Positions 1 through 7,951 of a stretch of 64,000 nt of DNA are shown here, in pieces (within the stretch, counting starts at the first letter, position 1; each line of letters opens with the position of its first letter). The position numbers and the translations under genes are program-made. The notes under the pieces were generated by a model. That model searched no databases. It was not told the DNA's origin and saw nothing but the letters and a program-made list of their open reading frames with translations. The DNA comes from DATAEE01 sp963725145 (GTDB lineage: Bacteria > Acidobacteriota > Vicinamibacteria > Vicinamibacterales > 2-12-FULL-66-21): the NCBI GenBank assembly GCA_963725145.1, contig CAVRXL010000013.1, forward strand, positions 620,001 through 684,000, given 5' to 3'.

Positions 1-2
1 CG

Positions 3-2144
3 TGGCTCTATTACCTTCGCGGCGAGTACACGCGAGCCATCGACCTGCTGCGGGCGACGGCGGAGGCTTCCGACCGGGAGGGAGACCGGTATCATTCGGC
101 GCTTTGCCGGCTGGACCTTTCCGAGATCTATCTCGAGGTCGGGATGAACGAGGAGGCGCGCGAGCTCGCCGAGCAGGCTCGCTCGCGCTTCGTCGATCTC
201 GGGAACGGCTACGAAGCGGCCAAGGCGCTCGCGAACATTGCGATTGCGGACGGACGTGAGGGAAAGATCGCGCTCGCCTCCGAGACGTTCGAGGCGGCGA
301 AGGCCAGGTTCATCGAAGAGGGGAACCTCGTCTGGCCCTCCCTGATCGATCTCTACAGCGCGGCCCTGCTGTACCAGGAGGGCCGGCTGCCGGAGTCGCG
401 GCTGCTCGCCGAGCAGGCGCGGGCGTTCTTCGCGCAGACCTCCTTGACGACGAAGACCGCGTTGTCTCACCTGCTGGAGGCCCGCGTGGCCCTGAGGCTC
501 GGGGAGCTGGATTCGGCTCGAATCGCGTCCGATCGCGCCAGCGCGGAACTTCACGGCCTCGACGCCCCCGCCCTGACATACGAAATGCACCTCGTCAGGG
601 GACAGGTGCACGCCGCAAGGGGCGATCGCGCCGAGGCGTACGCGTCCTATCACCTGGCCCGTCAGGACGCCGAGCGGCTGCGCGGTCGGCTCAGAGGCGA
701 CGAGTTGAAGATTGCGTTCGGCCGCAACAAGCTCGAGTCCTACGAGCGGCTCGTCGCGCTGTGCATGGAGGACGCCGAGTCCGATCCGCGCAAGCACGAG
801 GAGGCCTTCACCTACGTCGAACAGGCCAAGAGCCGCAGCCTGCTCGACCTGATCGTGTCGCCGCCGGGCGCGCCCGAGACTGGCGAGCACGCCGAGAGTC
901 CGGCCGCTTGCCGCATCAGGACGCTGCGCGACGAGCTGAACTGGTATTACCACGCGGCCGAACGAGAGGCGCTGCAGCCCGGTGAGCCCGATCCCGGGCG
1001 GGTCGAGCGTTTACAGGGCGAGCTCAGTCAGCGCGAGAAGGAGCTGGCACGCCTCCAGCGCGAGCTTCCGCCCGTGGACCAGTGGGCGGGCGGCCCGCCG
1101 GAGTCCGCGACGGCCACGCTCGAGGAGCTTCGTGCGGCGTTGCCGGCCCACGCGTTCCTCCTCGAGTTTTTTCAGGTTCAGGACCGGATCGTGTTGTGGT
1201 GCATCGGCCCGAAGACGCTGCGGGTCGTCCAGGTTGGATCGGTCGAGCGGCTGCAGGAGCTCGTCCAGTGGCTGCAGTTTCAGATCGAGAAGGTCCGGCT
1301 CGGGGCGGGGCACGCGCGGACGTTCAGGCCGCTGCTCCTCGAGTCGGTGCGAACGCACCTTCATGCGCTCCATCAGGAGCTCCTGGGCCCCGTCTGGCGC
1401 GAGATAATGGGCGGACATCTCGTCATCGTTCCGCACGGCTTCCTGCACTACGTGCCGTTCCACGCGCTGTTCGACGGGCAGCGCTACGTGATCGATCGCT
1501 GCACGGTGTCTTACGCCCCGAGCGCCAGCGTCTACGCGCACTCCGAGCGGCAGCCGCCGCCGATGGCGGAGGTCGCGCAGGAGTCCCTCGTTCTCGCCGT
1601 GCCCGATGACCGGGCGCCGTTGATCGAAGTCGAGGCGCGCCAGGTCGCGGCGGTGCTGCCACGGGCCGCCCTGTTCGTCGGAGCTCGCGCCACGACGGAG
1701 GTGTTTCGGTCGCGCGCTCAATCCAGCCGCGTCGTCCACATCGCCTCTCACGGCCGCTTCAGGCCGGACAGCCCGATGTTCTCGGCCATCCGGCTCGCCG
1801 ACGGTTATCTCACCGGGCACGACCTCTCCCGCCTCGCGCTGCCCGCCGCGCTCGTCACGCTGAGCGGGTGCGCCACCGGGCAGACGGTTGCGGCGGCGGG
1901 CGACGAGATCCTCGGAATCAGCCGGGGACTGTTCGCGGCTGGCGCGCGATCGCTCTTGTTGAGTCTCTGGGACGTCCACGACGAGAGCACGACGGCGTTC
2001 ATGGCGAGCTTTTACGGGGCCCTGCTGGCCGCGGGGGACACCGCTGAGGCGGCCCGGCTGGCAATGCTCGAGACCAAGGCCTCCCATCCACATCCGTACT
2101 ATTGGGCCCCGTTTGCCCTGATGGGGCGGTTCCGTGGCTGGTAA
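3..2144 (+). CDS. TPR-CHAT domain protein (5' end outside window)
   Basis: This is the C-terminal 713 residues of a protein that begins before the window: the reading frame is open to base 3 and already encodes helical TPR-like repeats there (WLYYLRGEYTRAIDLL). About 400 residues of TPR/coiled helices are followed by a CHAT domain (caspase HetF-associated with TPRs), a caspase/separase-like fold. The expected catalytic pair is present: His in VVHIASHG and Cys in LSGCATG. The end (YYWAPFALMG) is typical of CHAT. Family knowledge: CHAT proteins are proteases or protease-like signalling effectors activated through their TPRs. An internal ATG at 144 could be mistaken for the start, but TPR sequence upstream argues against it. 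It heads a plus-strand series with a zinc-finger protein, a switch ATPase and a two-component pair. The target is unknown. Confidence 0.9.
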   Translation, partial: WLYYLRGEYTRAIDLLRATAEASDREGDRYHSALCRLDLSEIYLEVGMNEEARELAEQARSRFVDLGNGYEAAKALANIAIADGREGKIALASETFEAAKARFIEEGNLVWPSLIDLYSAALLYQEGRLPESRLLAEQARAFFAQTSLTTKTALSHLLEARVALRLGELDSARIASDRASAELHGLDAPALTYEMHLVRGQVHAARGDRAEAYASYHLARQDAERLRGRLRGDELKIAFGRNKLESYERLVALCMEDAESDPRKHEEAFTYVEQAKSRSLLDLIVSPPGAPETGEHAESPAACRIRTLRDELNWYYHAAEREALQPGEPDPGRVERLQGELSQREKELARLQRELPPVDQWAGGPPESATATLEELRAALPAHAFLLEFFQVQDRIVLWCIGPKTLRVVQVGSVERLQELVQWLQFQIEKVRLGAGHARTFRPLLLESVRTHLHALHQELLGPVWREIMGGHLVIVPHGFLHYVPFHALFDGQRYVIDRCTVSYAPSASVYAHSERQPPPMAEVAQESLVLAVPDDRAPLIEVEARQVAAVLPRAALFVGARATTEVFRSRAQSSRVVHIASHGRFRPDSPMFSAIRLADGYLTGHDLSRLALPAALVTLSGCATGQTVAAAGDEILGISRGLFAAGARSLLLSLWDVHDESTTAFMASFYGALLAAGDTAEAARLAMLETKASHPHPYYWAPFALMGRFRGW

Positions 2145-2195
2145 CCCTATATTTCCGGGGCACTTCAGAATCCCATTTCACGAGGAAGGCCAGTC

Positions 2196-2822
2196 ATGCT
2201 CCACGTGCGCGATGAGGAGTGGGTCGATGTCGTAAGGGGGACGCTGCCGCCTGCCCGTGCGACCGCCATCGCGGCGCACCTCGAGGAAGGCTGTAAACGC
2301 TGTATCAGGGCGCGAGAGGTGTGGCTCGCCCTTGCCGGAGTGGCAGGTCGCGAACAGCTGTACACCCCACCTGACGATGCGGTCCGGATTGCCCGGGCGA
2401 GTCTCGGCACCCTCGCCGGCCAGGCCCACCAGGCGCCTGTGTGGGCGAGGCTGATTTTCGACAGTTTGAAAGAGGCGGGCGCCGGCGTTCGTGGAAACGC
2501 GACGAGCCCGCGTCGCCTCTTGTACCAGGCTGGAACGCTCTCAATCAATCTCCGGCTCGTGGCGAGCCGGGCGACCCCGCGGCAGATTCTCATTGGACAA
2601 GTGGCGGACGCCGATCGACCGGACGAAGGCTGCAGCGGCTGTCAGGTCGAAGTGCTCGCGGGCGAGCTGGCGCTGGACAGCACGTCGGCAAATCATCTCG
2701 GCGAGTTCCAGCTGCAGTTTGCCGCCGAGCGTCATCTCGCGCTGCTCGTCTCTGTGGATCGGCACACCGTTCACGTGCCGCTCGGGGATGTCGTGCCCGT
2801 CGTTGAAGGGGGGAGAAGATGA
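2196..2822 (+). CDS. Zinc-finger anti-sigma-like protein
   Basis: 208 residues with a good ribosome site (GAGGAAGG) 6-7 bases before ATG. Residues about 28-36 read HLEEGCKRC, a His-Cys-Cys cluster like the zinc-binding anti-sigma (zf-HC2) fold, although His and the first Cys are one residue further apart than usual. There is no transmembrane segment, so it would be cytoplasmic. The last ~80 residues (ILIGQVADADRP, VEVLAGE, GEFQLQF) look like a small beta-sandwich of the carboxypeptidase-regulatory type. Its stop overlaps the start of the RsbT-like gene by 4 bases (ATGA), so the two are probably translationally coupled. Family knowledge: such small proteins often sit beside CHAT proteins and ECF sigma factors. 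No sigma factor is visible here, so the partner would be upstream of the window or elsewhere. Confidence 0.7.
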   Translation: MLHVRDEEWVDVVRGTLPPARATAIAAHLEEGCKRCIRAREVWLALAGVAGREQLYTPPDDAVRIARASLGTLAGQAHQAPVWARLIFDSLKEAGAGVRGNATSPRRLLYQAGTLSINLRLVASRATPRQILIGQVADADRPDEGCSGCQVEVLAGELALDSTSANHLGEFQLQFAAERHLALLVSVDRHTVHVPLGDVVPVVEGGRR

Positions 2823-3340
2823 CACCTGCACTGGCAACAAGCGCCCTGGCGGACAGGGCGTTTCGCGTCCCGACACAGGCTGGGGCCGAGAGTCGGCCGG
2901 AGGCGATCGAGGCGGGGGTCCTCGCTGGCCTGCGGCCAACCGAGATCGAGACCAGGGTGCCGATACGGTCGGAGAGCGACATCGTCTCCGCCCGCCAGCA
3001 CGGCCGGGCGCTTGCGGGGCGGTTGGGATTGACGCCGACCGACGCGACGCTCGTGGCTACGGCCATTTCTGAACTGGCGCGCAACATCATTCTCTACGCC
3101 GAGTCAGGCACGATCGTCCTGAAGGCGCTAGTGGCCGGGACAGTTCCCGGAGTGCTCGTCATCGCGCGCGACGACGGTCCGGGTATCGCGGATCCTCGTC
3201 GCGCGCTGGCGGGCGGCTACTCGACGTCGGGAGGTCTCGGCCTCGGGCTCTGCGGCGTGCGGCGGCTCGTCGACGAGTTCGATCTGGCGTCCGAGCTCGG
3301 GAAGGGAACGACGGTAACCTTCAAGAAATGGAAGGCCTGA
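2819..3340 (+). CDS. RsbT-like anti-sigma/switch serine kinase (GHKL ATPase)
   Basis: 173 residues. The C-terminal ~130 residues form a GHKL ATP-binding domain of the RsbT/RsbW type: N-box ATAISELARNIILYA, G1 box ARDDGPGI and G2 box GGLGLGLCGVRRL, ending in a typical GTTVTFKKW strand. This arrangement is closest to RsbT, the switch kinase that in Bacillus phosphorylates the STAS protein RsbS and activates the phosphatase RsbU by binding its N-terminal domain. The first ~45 residues are an unmatched extension. The gene overlaps the zinc-finger gene by 4 bases and is followed 7 bases later by a histidine kinase with an RsbU_N-like N-terminus, which suggests that kinase as its partner. RsbT-like assignment is fairly secure; the partner is inference. 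Confidence 0.85.
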   Translation: MTPALATSALADRAFRVPTQAGAESRPEAIEAGVLAGLRPTEIETRVPIRSESDIVSARQHGRALAGRLGLTPTDATLVATAISELARNIILYAESGTIVLKALVAGTVPGVLVIARDDGPGIADPRRALAGGYSTSGGLGLGLCGVRRLVDEFDLASELGKGTTVTFKKWKA

Positions 3341-3347
3341 TCGCGCT

Positions 3348-4304
3348 GTGATTGAGAGCTCAATCGATCTGCCCGCGGCCTACGGAAGCGCGCTGAAAGA
3401 GTACCTCGGGCGCCGCGACGAGGCGGATCTCCAGCGGGCGTACGAGCTGGGGCGCGTCGCGCTGGGAAAAGGCGTGGGGATCCTGGAGCTGGCGGTGATT
3501 CATCACGAGGCGCTCGCGGAGATGTTGGAGCGCGTGCCCGACGGCACCCGGCAGGATATCGCACACAGCGCGGGCTTCCTGGTCGAGACCCTGTCCCCGT
3601 TCGAGATGACGCACCGCGGCTTCCGGGAGGCCGCCATCGCCCTGCGGCACCTCTACGAGCGCGTGGAGATGGAGATCAAGCGCATCGCGCATGCGCTGCA
3701 CGACGAGGCCGGTCAGCTGCTCGCGTCAATCTACCTCGCGCTCCGCGACGTCGACCGGGAAGCGACGCCAGCAGGGCACGAACACCTGCGCAAGATCAAC
3801 GAGCTGTTGGGAGAGGTAGAAGGTCAGATTCGCCGGCTCGCCCACGAGTTGCGACCGACGGCGCTCGCCGACCTGGGTCTGCTGCCGGCGCTCGAGTTCC
3901 TCGCGGACGGGGTATCGCTGCGTGCTGGCATTACGACCACGGTCGAAGGATCGACCGAGGGGAGCATTCCGCTGCTCGTGGAAACCGCGATGTACCGCAT
4001 CGTGCAGGAAGCGTTGACGAACGTATCCAGGCACGCGAGCGCGACGCACGTCACGATTCGGCTGTGGCGGGAGCAGGGCACGCTGCGGTGCAGGATTCGT
4101 GACAACGGCAGCGGCTTCGACGTGCGGTCGGCGATAGCCGGCCGCAGGGCGGGGCAGGGGATGGGTCTGCTGGGCATTCAGGAACGGGTCTCGGCGCTGG
4201 GTGGCTCGCTGCATATCGAGTCCGCGCCGGGTCGAGGTACAGAACTGGACGTATCGATCACGCTGGAGACGTCGAATGGCTCTCGCGATACTGCTGGCGG
4301 ATGA
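3348..4304 (+). CDS. Sensor histidine kinase (RsbU_N-like + HisKA_3 + HATPase)
   Basis: 318 residues from a GTG start 7 bases after the RsbT-like stop. Residues ~5-95 match the helical RsbU N-terminal pattern (EYLGRRDEADLQRAYELGR, then IHHEALAEML), the domain through which RsbU is activated by RsbT. Residues ~105-170 are a NarL-type HisKA_3 dimerisation domain with phospho-acceptor His in RIAHALHDEAGQLL. Residues ~205-310 are the HATPase with N-box EALTNVSRHA and G-boxes RDNGSGFD and GMGLLGIQER. There are no membrane segments or PAS/GAF domains, so the input must be cytosolic, plausibly the RsbT-like neighbour. The last 29 bases overlap the response-regulator gene, so the pair is almost certainly cognate. 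Confidence 0.9.
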   Translation: MIESSIDLPAAYGSALKEYLGRRDEADLQRAYELGRVALGKGVGILELAVIHHEALAEMLERVPDGTRQDIAHSAGFLVETLSPFEMTHRGFREAAIALRHLYERVEMEIKRIAHALHDEAGQLLASIYLALRDVDREATPAGHEHLRKINELLGEVEGQIRRLAHELRPTALADLGLLPALEFLADGVSLRAGITTTVEGSTEGSIPLLVETAMYRIVQEALTNVSRHASATHVTIRLWREQGTLRCRIRDNGSGFDVRSAIAGRRAGQGMGLLGIQERVSALGGSLHIESAPGRGTELDVSITLETSNGSRDTAGG

Positions 4305-4908
4305 TCACGTCCTGTTCCGTCAGGCGCTCAAGGTCGTCCTCGAACGAGAAGGCTTGACGGTCGTGGCAGAGGCGCAGGATGGCCAGCAGGCCGTCTCTCT
4401 CGCGCAGACGCTCAGCCCCGATGTCGCCATCCTCGACATCGCGATGCCGGTGCTCAACGGACTCGACGCCGGGAGGCAGATTCTCAAAGCATCGCCGCGG
4501 ACGAAGCTGATCCTGTTGACGATGTACACCGACGAGCAGTACGTGATCGGGGCGCTACGGGCCGGGATGCACGGCTACGTGATCAAGTCACAGGCCGCGA
4601 ACGATCTCGTCGAGGCGATCCGGACGGTTCATCAGGGCATGCCGTACCTCAGTCCAGGTGTCTCACGCACACTCGTGGAGGCGTACCTGGGCCGGACCCG
4701 GTGCGACGGCGACGCCTTGACGTTGCGAGAGCGCCAGGTGCTGCAGCTCGTGGCGGAAGGGAAGACGAGCAAGGAGATCGCGCAGCTGCTGAACCTGGGG
4801 GTCAAGTCGGCCGAGACCTACCGCGCGCGGATCATGCAGAAGCTCGAAATCCACACGACCGCCGGGCTCGTCCGATACGCGATACGCCAGGGCCTCATCC
4901 AGGCGTGA
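4276..4908 (+). CDS. NarL/FixJ-family response regulator
   Basis: 210 residues. The start is placed at ATG 4276 (MALAILLADDH) because the longer frame from 4201 adds 25 residues unlike any receiver domain. Residues 1-120 are a REC domain: acidic pocket DDH near the N-terminus, phospho-acceptor Asp in AILDIAMP, Thr in LLTMY and Lys in VIKSQ. Residues ~145-205 are a LuxR-type HTH (LTLRERQVLQLVAEGKTSKEIA, recognition helix around VKSAETYRARIMQKL). It overlaps the histidine-kinase gene by 29 bases and should be its output. It is the last gene of the plus-strand signalling group; a hairpin follows at 4971-4995. Target promoters cannot be read from this window. Confidence 0.93.
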   Translation: MALAILLADDHVLFRQALKVVLEREGLTVVAEAQDGQQAVSLAQTLSPDVAILDIAMPVLNGLDAGRQILKASPRTKLILLTMYTDEQYVIGALRAGMHGYVIKSQAANDLVEAIRTVHQGMPYLSPGVSRTLVEAYLGRTRCDGDALTLRERQVLQLVAEGKTSKEIAQLLNLGVKSAETYRARIMQKLEIHTTAGLVRYAIRQGLIQA

Positions 4909-4970
4909 CATCCCGCTTCGACTTCATCTCAATCACCGCCTGACGTCCGGTACCGAACCGATCTCACCTG

Positions 4971-4995
4971 ACGATCGGCACGCCTGCCCGATCGT
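4971..4995 (+). terminator. Hairpin after the response-regulator gene
   Basis: Perfect inverted repeat ACGATCGG ... CCGATCGT with a 9-base loop, 63 bases after the response-regulator stop. There is no T-run behind it, so it may be a weak or Rho-assisted terminator or a regulatory site. Confidence 0.4.
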
Positions 4996-5134
4996 GACGC
5001 CGAGTAATCGCGTAAGAACGACGTTACAGATCGGCGCCGAGAGGGTTCCGATGTGTAAGTGATTTAGTGGCGTCCCGAATGGCAATTCGCCAATTTTCTG
5101 AAGCGGATGGCGTGCGGGCCGTCGTGTGCGGCCG

Positions 5135-5149
5135 TGGCATCCGCCTTGC
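5135..5149 (+). promoter_or_regulatory. Candidate sigma-54 (-24/-12) promoter
   Basis: TGGCAT-CCGCC-TTGC has GG at 5136-5137 and GC at 5148-5149, exactly ten bases apart, matching the RpoN consensus TGGCAC-N5-TTGC at all but one position. It lies ~110 bases before the ATG of the secreted protein at 5261. Exosortase-A-type polysaccharide systems often use the sigma-54 activator PrsR, which makes this plausible. No such activator is encoded in the window. Confidence 0.5.
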
Positions 5150-5260
5150 CACCATTTCCACAACAACGAAATCCGTACGACAGAGATCCATTCCCCGGAC
5201 GGACCGTCCGGAGGAGGGGAACGCGATCTCGAGCGACTGCTCTCACATCCCGGGAGGGGT

Positions 5261-6958
5261 ATGCCCGTCTGCAGTCGGCCGGCGGTCGCGCTGTTGCTGG
5301 CGGCCGGCGTTTCTCTTGGACCGCTGAGTGCTCGCGGCATCGCAGCCGCCGCTCCTCAGGCGACTCCCACTGCGCCCACCCATCTCAGGCTCGTGAAGTC
5401 CTATCTCGTGATTTCTGGGATCACCGCCTCCGGGATCACCACTTCCGCCGCCACGATCAGTTGGACGACAGATCGACCCAGCGACAGCCAGGTGGAGTAC
5501 GGAACCACGCCGGCGCTCGGGAGTGCGACGCCGCTCAATCCGAGCCTCGTCACGGCTCACAGCGCGACGATCACCGGGCTTGCCGCCGGAACGCTCCACT
5601 ATTTTCGCGTGCGCTCGCGTGATGCAGCGGGAGATTGGACGAGCTCCGCTCCCTTCACGTTCACGACGCAGGGTGCTTCCGGGCCCGTCATCTCCGGCGT
5701 GACGGCCTCGGCCGTGACGTCCTCGTCGGCCACGATCGCCTGGACCACCAACGTGGCGAGCGACACCCAGGTCGAATATGGCACGACGACTGCCTATGGC
5801 TCGTTCAGCGCGCTCAACGCCTCGCTCCTCACCGCGCACGTGACCGTTCTCAACGGGTTGAGTGCCGGCACGCTCTATCACTATCGAGTTCGGTCGCGGA
5901 ACGCCGCGGGGATCCTCTCTATGTCGGCCGACTTCGCATTTACAACGACGGCGGGCGGCGGTGCCATCGTCTTCGAGAGCAACTGGCCGACGATTGGAAC
6001 TTCTACTGCCGCCGTAACCGATGGCGGGCGATGGCCTACATGGAATGAGTATGACGATGACGGCAGCGGTACGCAGCTCCTGACGGTCGTGTCAGGGGGC
6101 CCGAGTGGACTCAACGCTCTCCGGGTGCTGCAACGGGGCCATGACGCCGCTCATCTCATCAAAGAGAATTTCATAGCCCAGTCCCAGGATTACTACGTGC
6201 GGTTCTACATGAAGACCGACGACACATCATCCGCGGGAGACCATATCGTAACGGTGGAGCCTTTCCATTACGCGAACCTGACCTTCATGCGAAAGTACGG
6301 CGGTTCGACGACGTGGGGTTTTGACCTCAGCATGTACGGATGCAGCCAATCGTACCCAGTCGTCCATTGGGGTCCGTCTCAACGGCTGAACAACGGGCAA
6401 TGGTACCGCTTCGAGTATTTTGTCGATTTTGTCAACGCCACGAATATTCGGATTCACCCGCGCGTGTATGACGCCTCAGGCACCTTGATCTACTCGGACG
6501 CTGACTTCCAGCAGGAGGATTTCGGGTCCTCCACGTGGAATGGCCGCAGCGATTGGACGCTGGCATCCTACTACGCAGCCGGCCACACCTCCTGCGTCCA
6601 GCCCACGTGGATGAACGACTTTTCGATGGGCAACAATGGCCAGCAGGGGGCAGGCAATACGGGCCGCTTCTGGTATTACGCCGGCCTTCAGATCCGCACG
6701 GACACCTGGCCGGGTCCAGCGGCTTCCGGCGCCGATCTGACCCCATTAGCGGCGCCGGACCCTGGAGATATCTCTCAGCTAGGCAACCAGGCGCCTGCGA
6801 ATCGCGGCGAGGAAGCGTTCCCGCTGGACGTCCAGGTTGAGCTCCCGTTCACACCGTTCCCGGCCTCGTTGACCGTACTCGGCGGCGAGGTCAGGCCGAT
6901 CCAGGAGCGTTTCGAGGCAGTCAGCCAGCGCCTGCGCGTTCCCCGGCTCAAAAAGTAG
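5261..6958 (+). CDS. Secreted protein: two FN3-like domains + lectin/lyase-like domain
   Basis: 565 residues from ATG 5261, preceded by GGGAGGGG. A signal peptide is visible (VALLLAAGVSLGPLSARG). Two FN3-like repeats of ~90 residues follow (ITASGITTSAATISWTT and VTASAVTSSSATIAWTT, each with VEYGTT and FRVRS/YRVRS), as in the N-terminal domain of purple acid phosphatases. Residues ~235-500 form a beta-rich domain (IVFESNW, DGGRWP, YYVRFYMKTDD, WYRFEYFVDF) that is clearly paralogous to the whole of the minus-strand protein at 25787-26683. It is probably a concanavalin-like carbohydrate-binding or polysaccharide-lyase fold, function unproven. The last ~59 residues run antisense through the convergent glycosyltransferase gene and have no counterpart in the paralogue. 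Confidence 0.8.
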   Translation: MPVCSRPAVALLLAAGVSLGPLSARGIAAAAPQATPTAPTHLRLVKSYLVISGITASGITTSAATISWTTDRPSDSQVEYGTTPALGSATPLNPSLVTAHSATITGLAAGTLHYFRVRSRDAAGDWTSSAPFTFTTQGASGPVISGVTASAVTSSSATIAWTTNVASDTQVEYGTTTAYGSFSALNASLLTAHVTVLNGLSAGTLYHYRVRSRNAAGILSMSADFAFTTTAGGGAIVFESNWPTIGTSTAAVTDGGRWPTWNEYDDDGSGTQLLTVVSGGPSGLNALRVLQRGHDAAHLIKENFIAQSQDYYVRFYMKTDDTSSAGDHIVTVEPFHYANLTFMRKYGGSTTWGFDLSMYGCSQSYPVVHWGPSQRLNNGQWYRFEYFVDFVNATNIRIHPRVYDASGTLIYSDADFQQEDFGSSTWNGRSDWTLASYYAAGHTSCVQPTWMNDFSMGNNGQQGAGNTGRFWYYAGLQIRTDTWPGPAASGADLTPLAAPDPGDISQLGNQAPANRGEEAFPLDVQVELPFTPFPASLTVLGGEVRPIQERFEAVSQRLRVPRLKK

Positions 6959-7951
6959 TCCCGTTCGACGATCCAACACCGCCTCGGGCAGCCCCTGGAG
7001 ACGAGAGGCGACGACAGGCAACCCTGCCGCCGCCATTTCGACACTCGTGCGCGGGAACGAGTCCCACCCCGTCGACGCAATGACACCGCAGAAGCAGCCG
7101 CGATAGAGCTGCGGCATGTCGTGACGATATCCGCCGAAGCGGATCCACTCGTCCACGCCCAGGCCGGCATACATCCGCTCGTACTCCTGGCTCTCGTCTC
7201 CGGTGTTGCCGCACAGCAAGAAGCAGACGTCAGAGCGCCTCCGCCTGGACAACAACTCAATCGCTGCCTCAACCAGGGTGTGCACGCCTTTCCTGGCTTC
7301 GAAGTGGCCCGCGTAGACCACGATCCGGCGATCCATCGGGATCGCGAGTGTCCGGTGGGCGTAGTCACTGCGTTCCGGGCAGAAACGAGCGATGTCCACA
7401 CCGAGGGGCACGATATCGATTGTGTGCTGCGGCACACCTCGACCGTGCACGGCAAGGTCCGCCATCGCCCGCGATTCGAATATGAGGCCATCCAGCTTCG
7501 AGCGCGACGTCGCGACCTGCAGCCTTTTGAGCGCCAGTTTCCACGCCGGCATGAGCGACGAGATTGGCGCCCCCCAATAGCTCAGGATGGTGGCGACTCC
7601 GGCCCTCCGGAGCGCGCGGAACAAGGGATGGACAGGCTGAATGTCGAAGATGACGACCAGGCGGATGTCGTTCGTTCTGACGTAGGCGGCCAGATTGTCG
7701 AGATTCCGCGGGGTGGTGTCTGAGAAATCGAAGGCCAGCACGTTCCCGAAGCCCTGCGGCAGCGAGCGGGGGTGGCCCCTGTCGAGATTGCGATAGCCAA
7801 AGTGGACGCGCGCCGGATCGCCGCCACCGAGCTCCACACCCGCCTCGTAAAACAAGGTTTCGAGCGGCCCAATCGCGTAGCCGGCGTTCGAGCCGAATTG
7901 AAGGAGGAACAGCGAGGACAGAGTCGCGTTCACCGCGTCTTTCGTGATCAT
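6779..7951 (-). CDS. Glycosyltransferase family 4
   Basis: 390 residues. The C-terminal half is a clear GT-B/GT4 donor domain: VVYAGHFEARKGVHTL, then FGGYRHDMPQLY, and the EX7E-like region SFPRTSVEMAAAGLPVVASRLQGLPEAV. It would transfer a nucleotide-activated sugar to a lipid-linked acceptor at the inner face of the membrane. The N-terminus (LLQFGSNAGYAIGPLETLF) is the usual acceptor-side Rossmann start. The gene is the last of the minus-strand polysaccharide run, and its start overlaps the SGNH gene by 4 bases. Its 3' 180 bases overlap the end of the convergent FN3-like gene. Sugar and acceptor cannot be told from sequence. Confidence 0.9.
   Translation of the reverse strand: MITKDAVNATLSSLFLLQFGSNAGYAIGPLETLFYEAGVELGGGDPARVHFGYRNLDRGHPRSLPQGFGNVLAFDFSDTTPRNLDNLAAYVRTNDIRLVVIFDIQPVHPLFRALRRAGVATILSYWGAPISSLMPAWKLALKRLQVATSRSKLDGLIFESRAMADLAVHGRGVPQHTIDIVPLGVDIARFCPERSDYAHRTLAIPMDRRIVVYAGHFEARKGVHTLVEAAIELLSRRRRSDVCFLLCGNTGDESQEYERMYAGLGVDEWIRFGGYRHDMPQLYRGCFCGVIASTGWDSFPRTSVEMAAAGLPVVASRLQGLPEAVLDRRTGLLFEPGNAQALADCLETLLDRPDLAAEYGQRGRERCERELNLDVQRERFLAAIRRRLVA

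Larger units (their letters stand above)
4909..5260. other. 352-base intergenic region
   Basis: No gene is supported here. It holds a perfect 8-bp stem hairpin (4971-4995) after the response-regulator gene and a sigma-54-type promoter match (5135-5149) before the secreted FN3-like gene. An in-frame extension of that gene back to 5126 exists, but it is rich in His/Pro/Arg, has no signal peptide and runs through the promoter match, so it is read as non-coding. Base composition is lower in GC than the genes around it. Confidence 0.6.

Noticed and set aside
4201..4275. Upstream ATG for the response regulator
   Set aside because: The added residues are Arg-rich; the receiver domain begins at ATG 4276.
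5126..5260. Upstream ATG for the FN3-like gene
   Set aside because: It runs across the sigma-54 match and has no signal peptide; ATG 5261 has both a ribosome site and a signal sequence.
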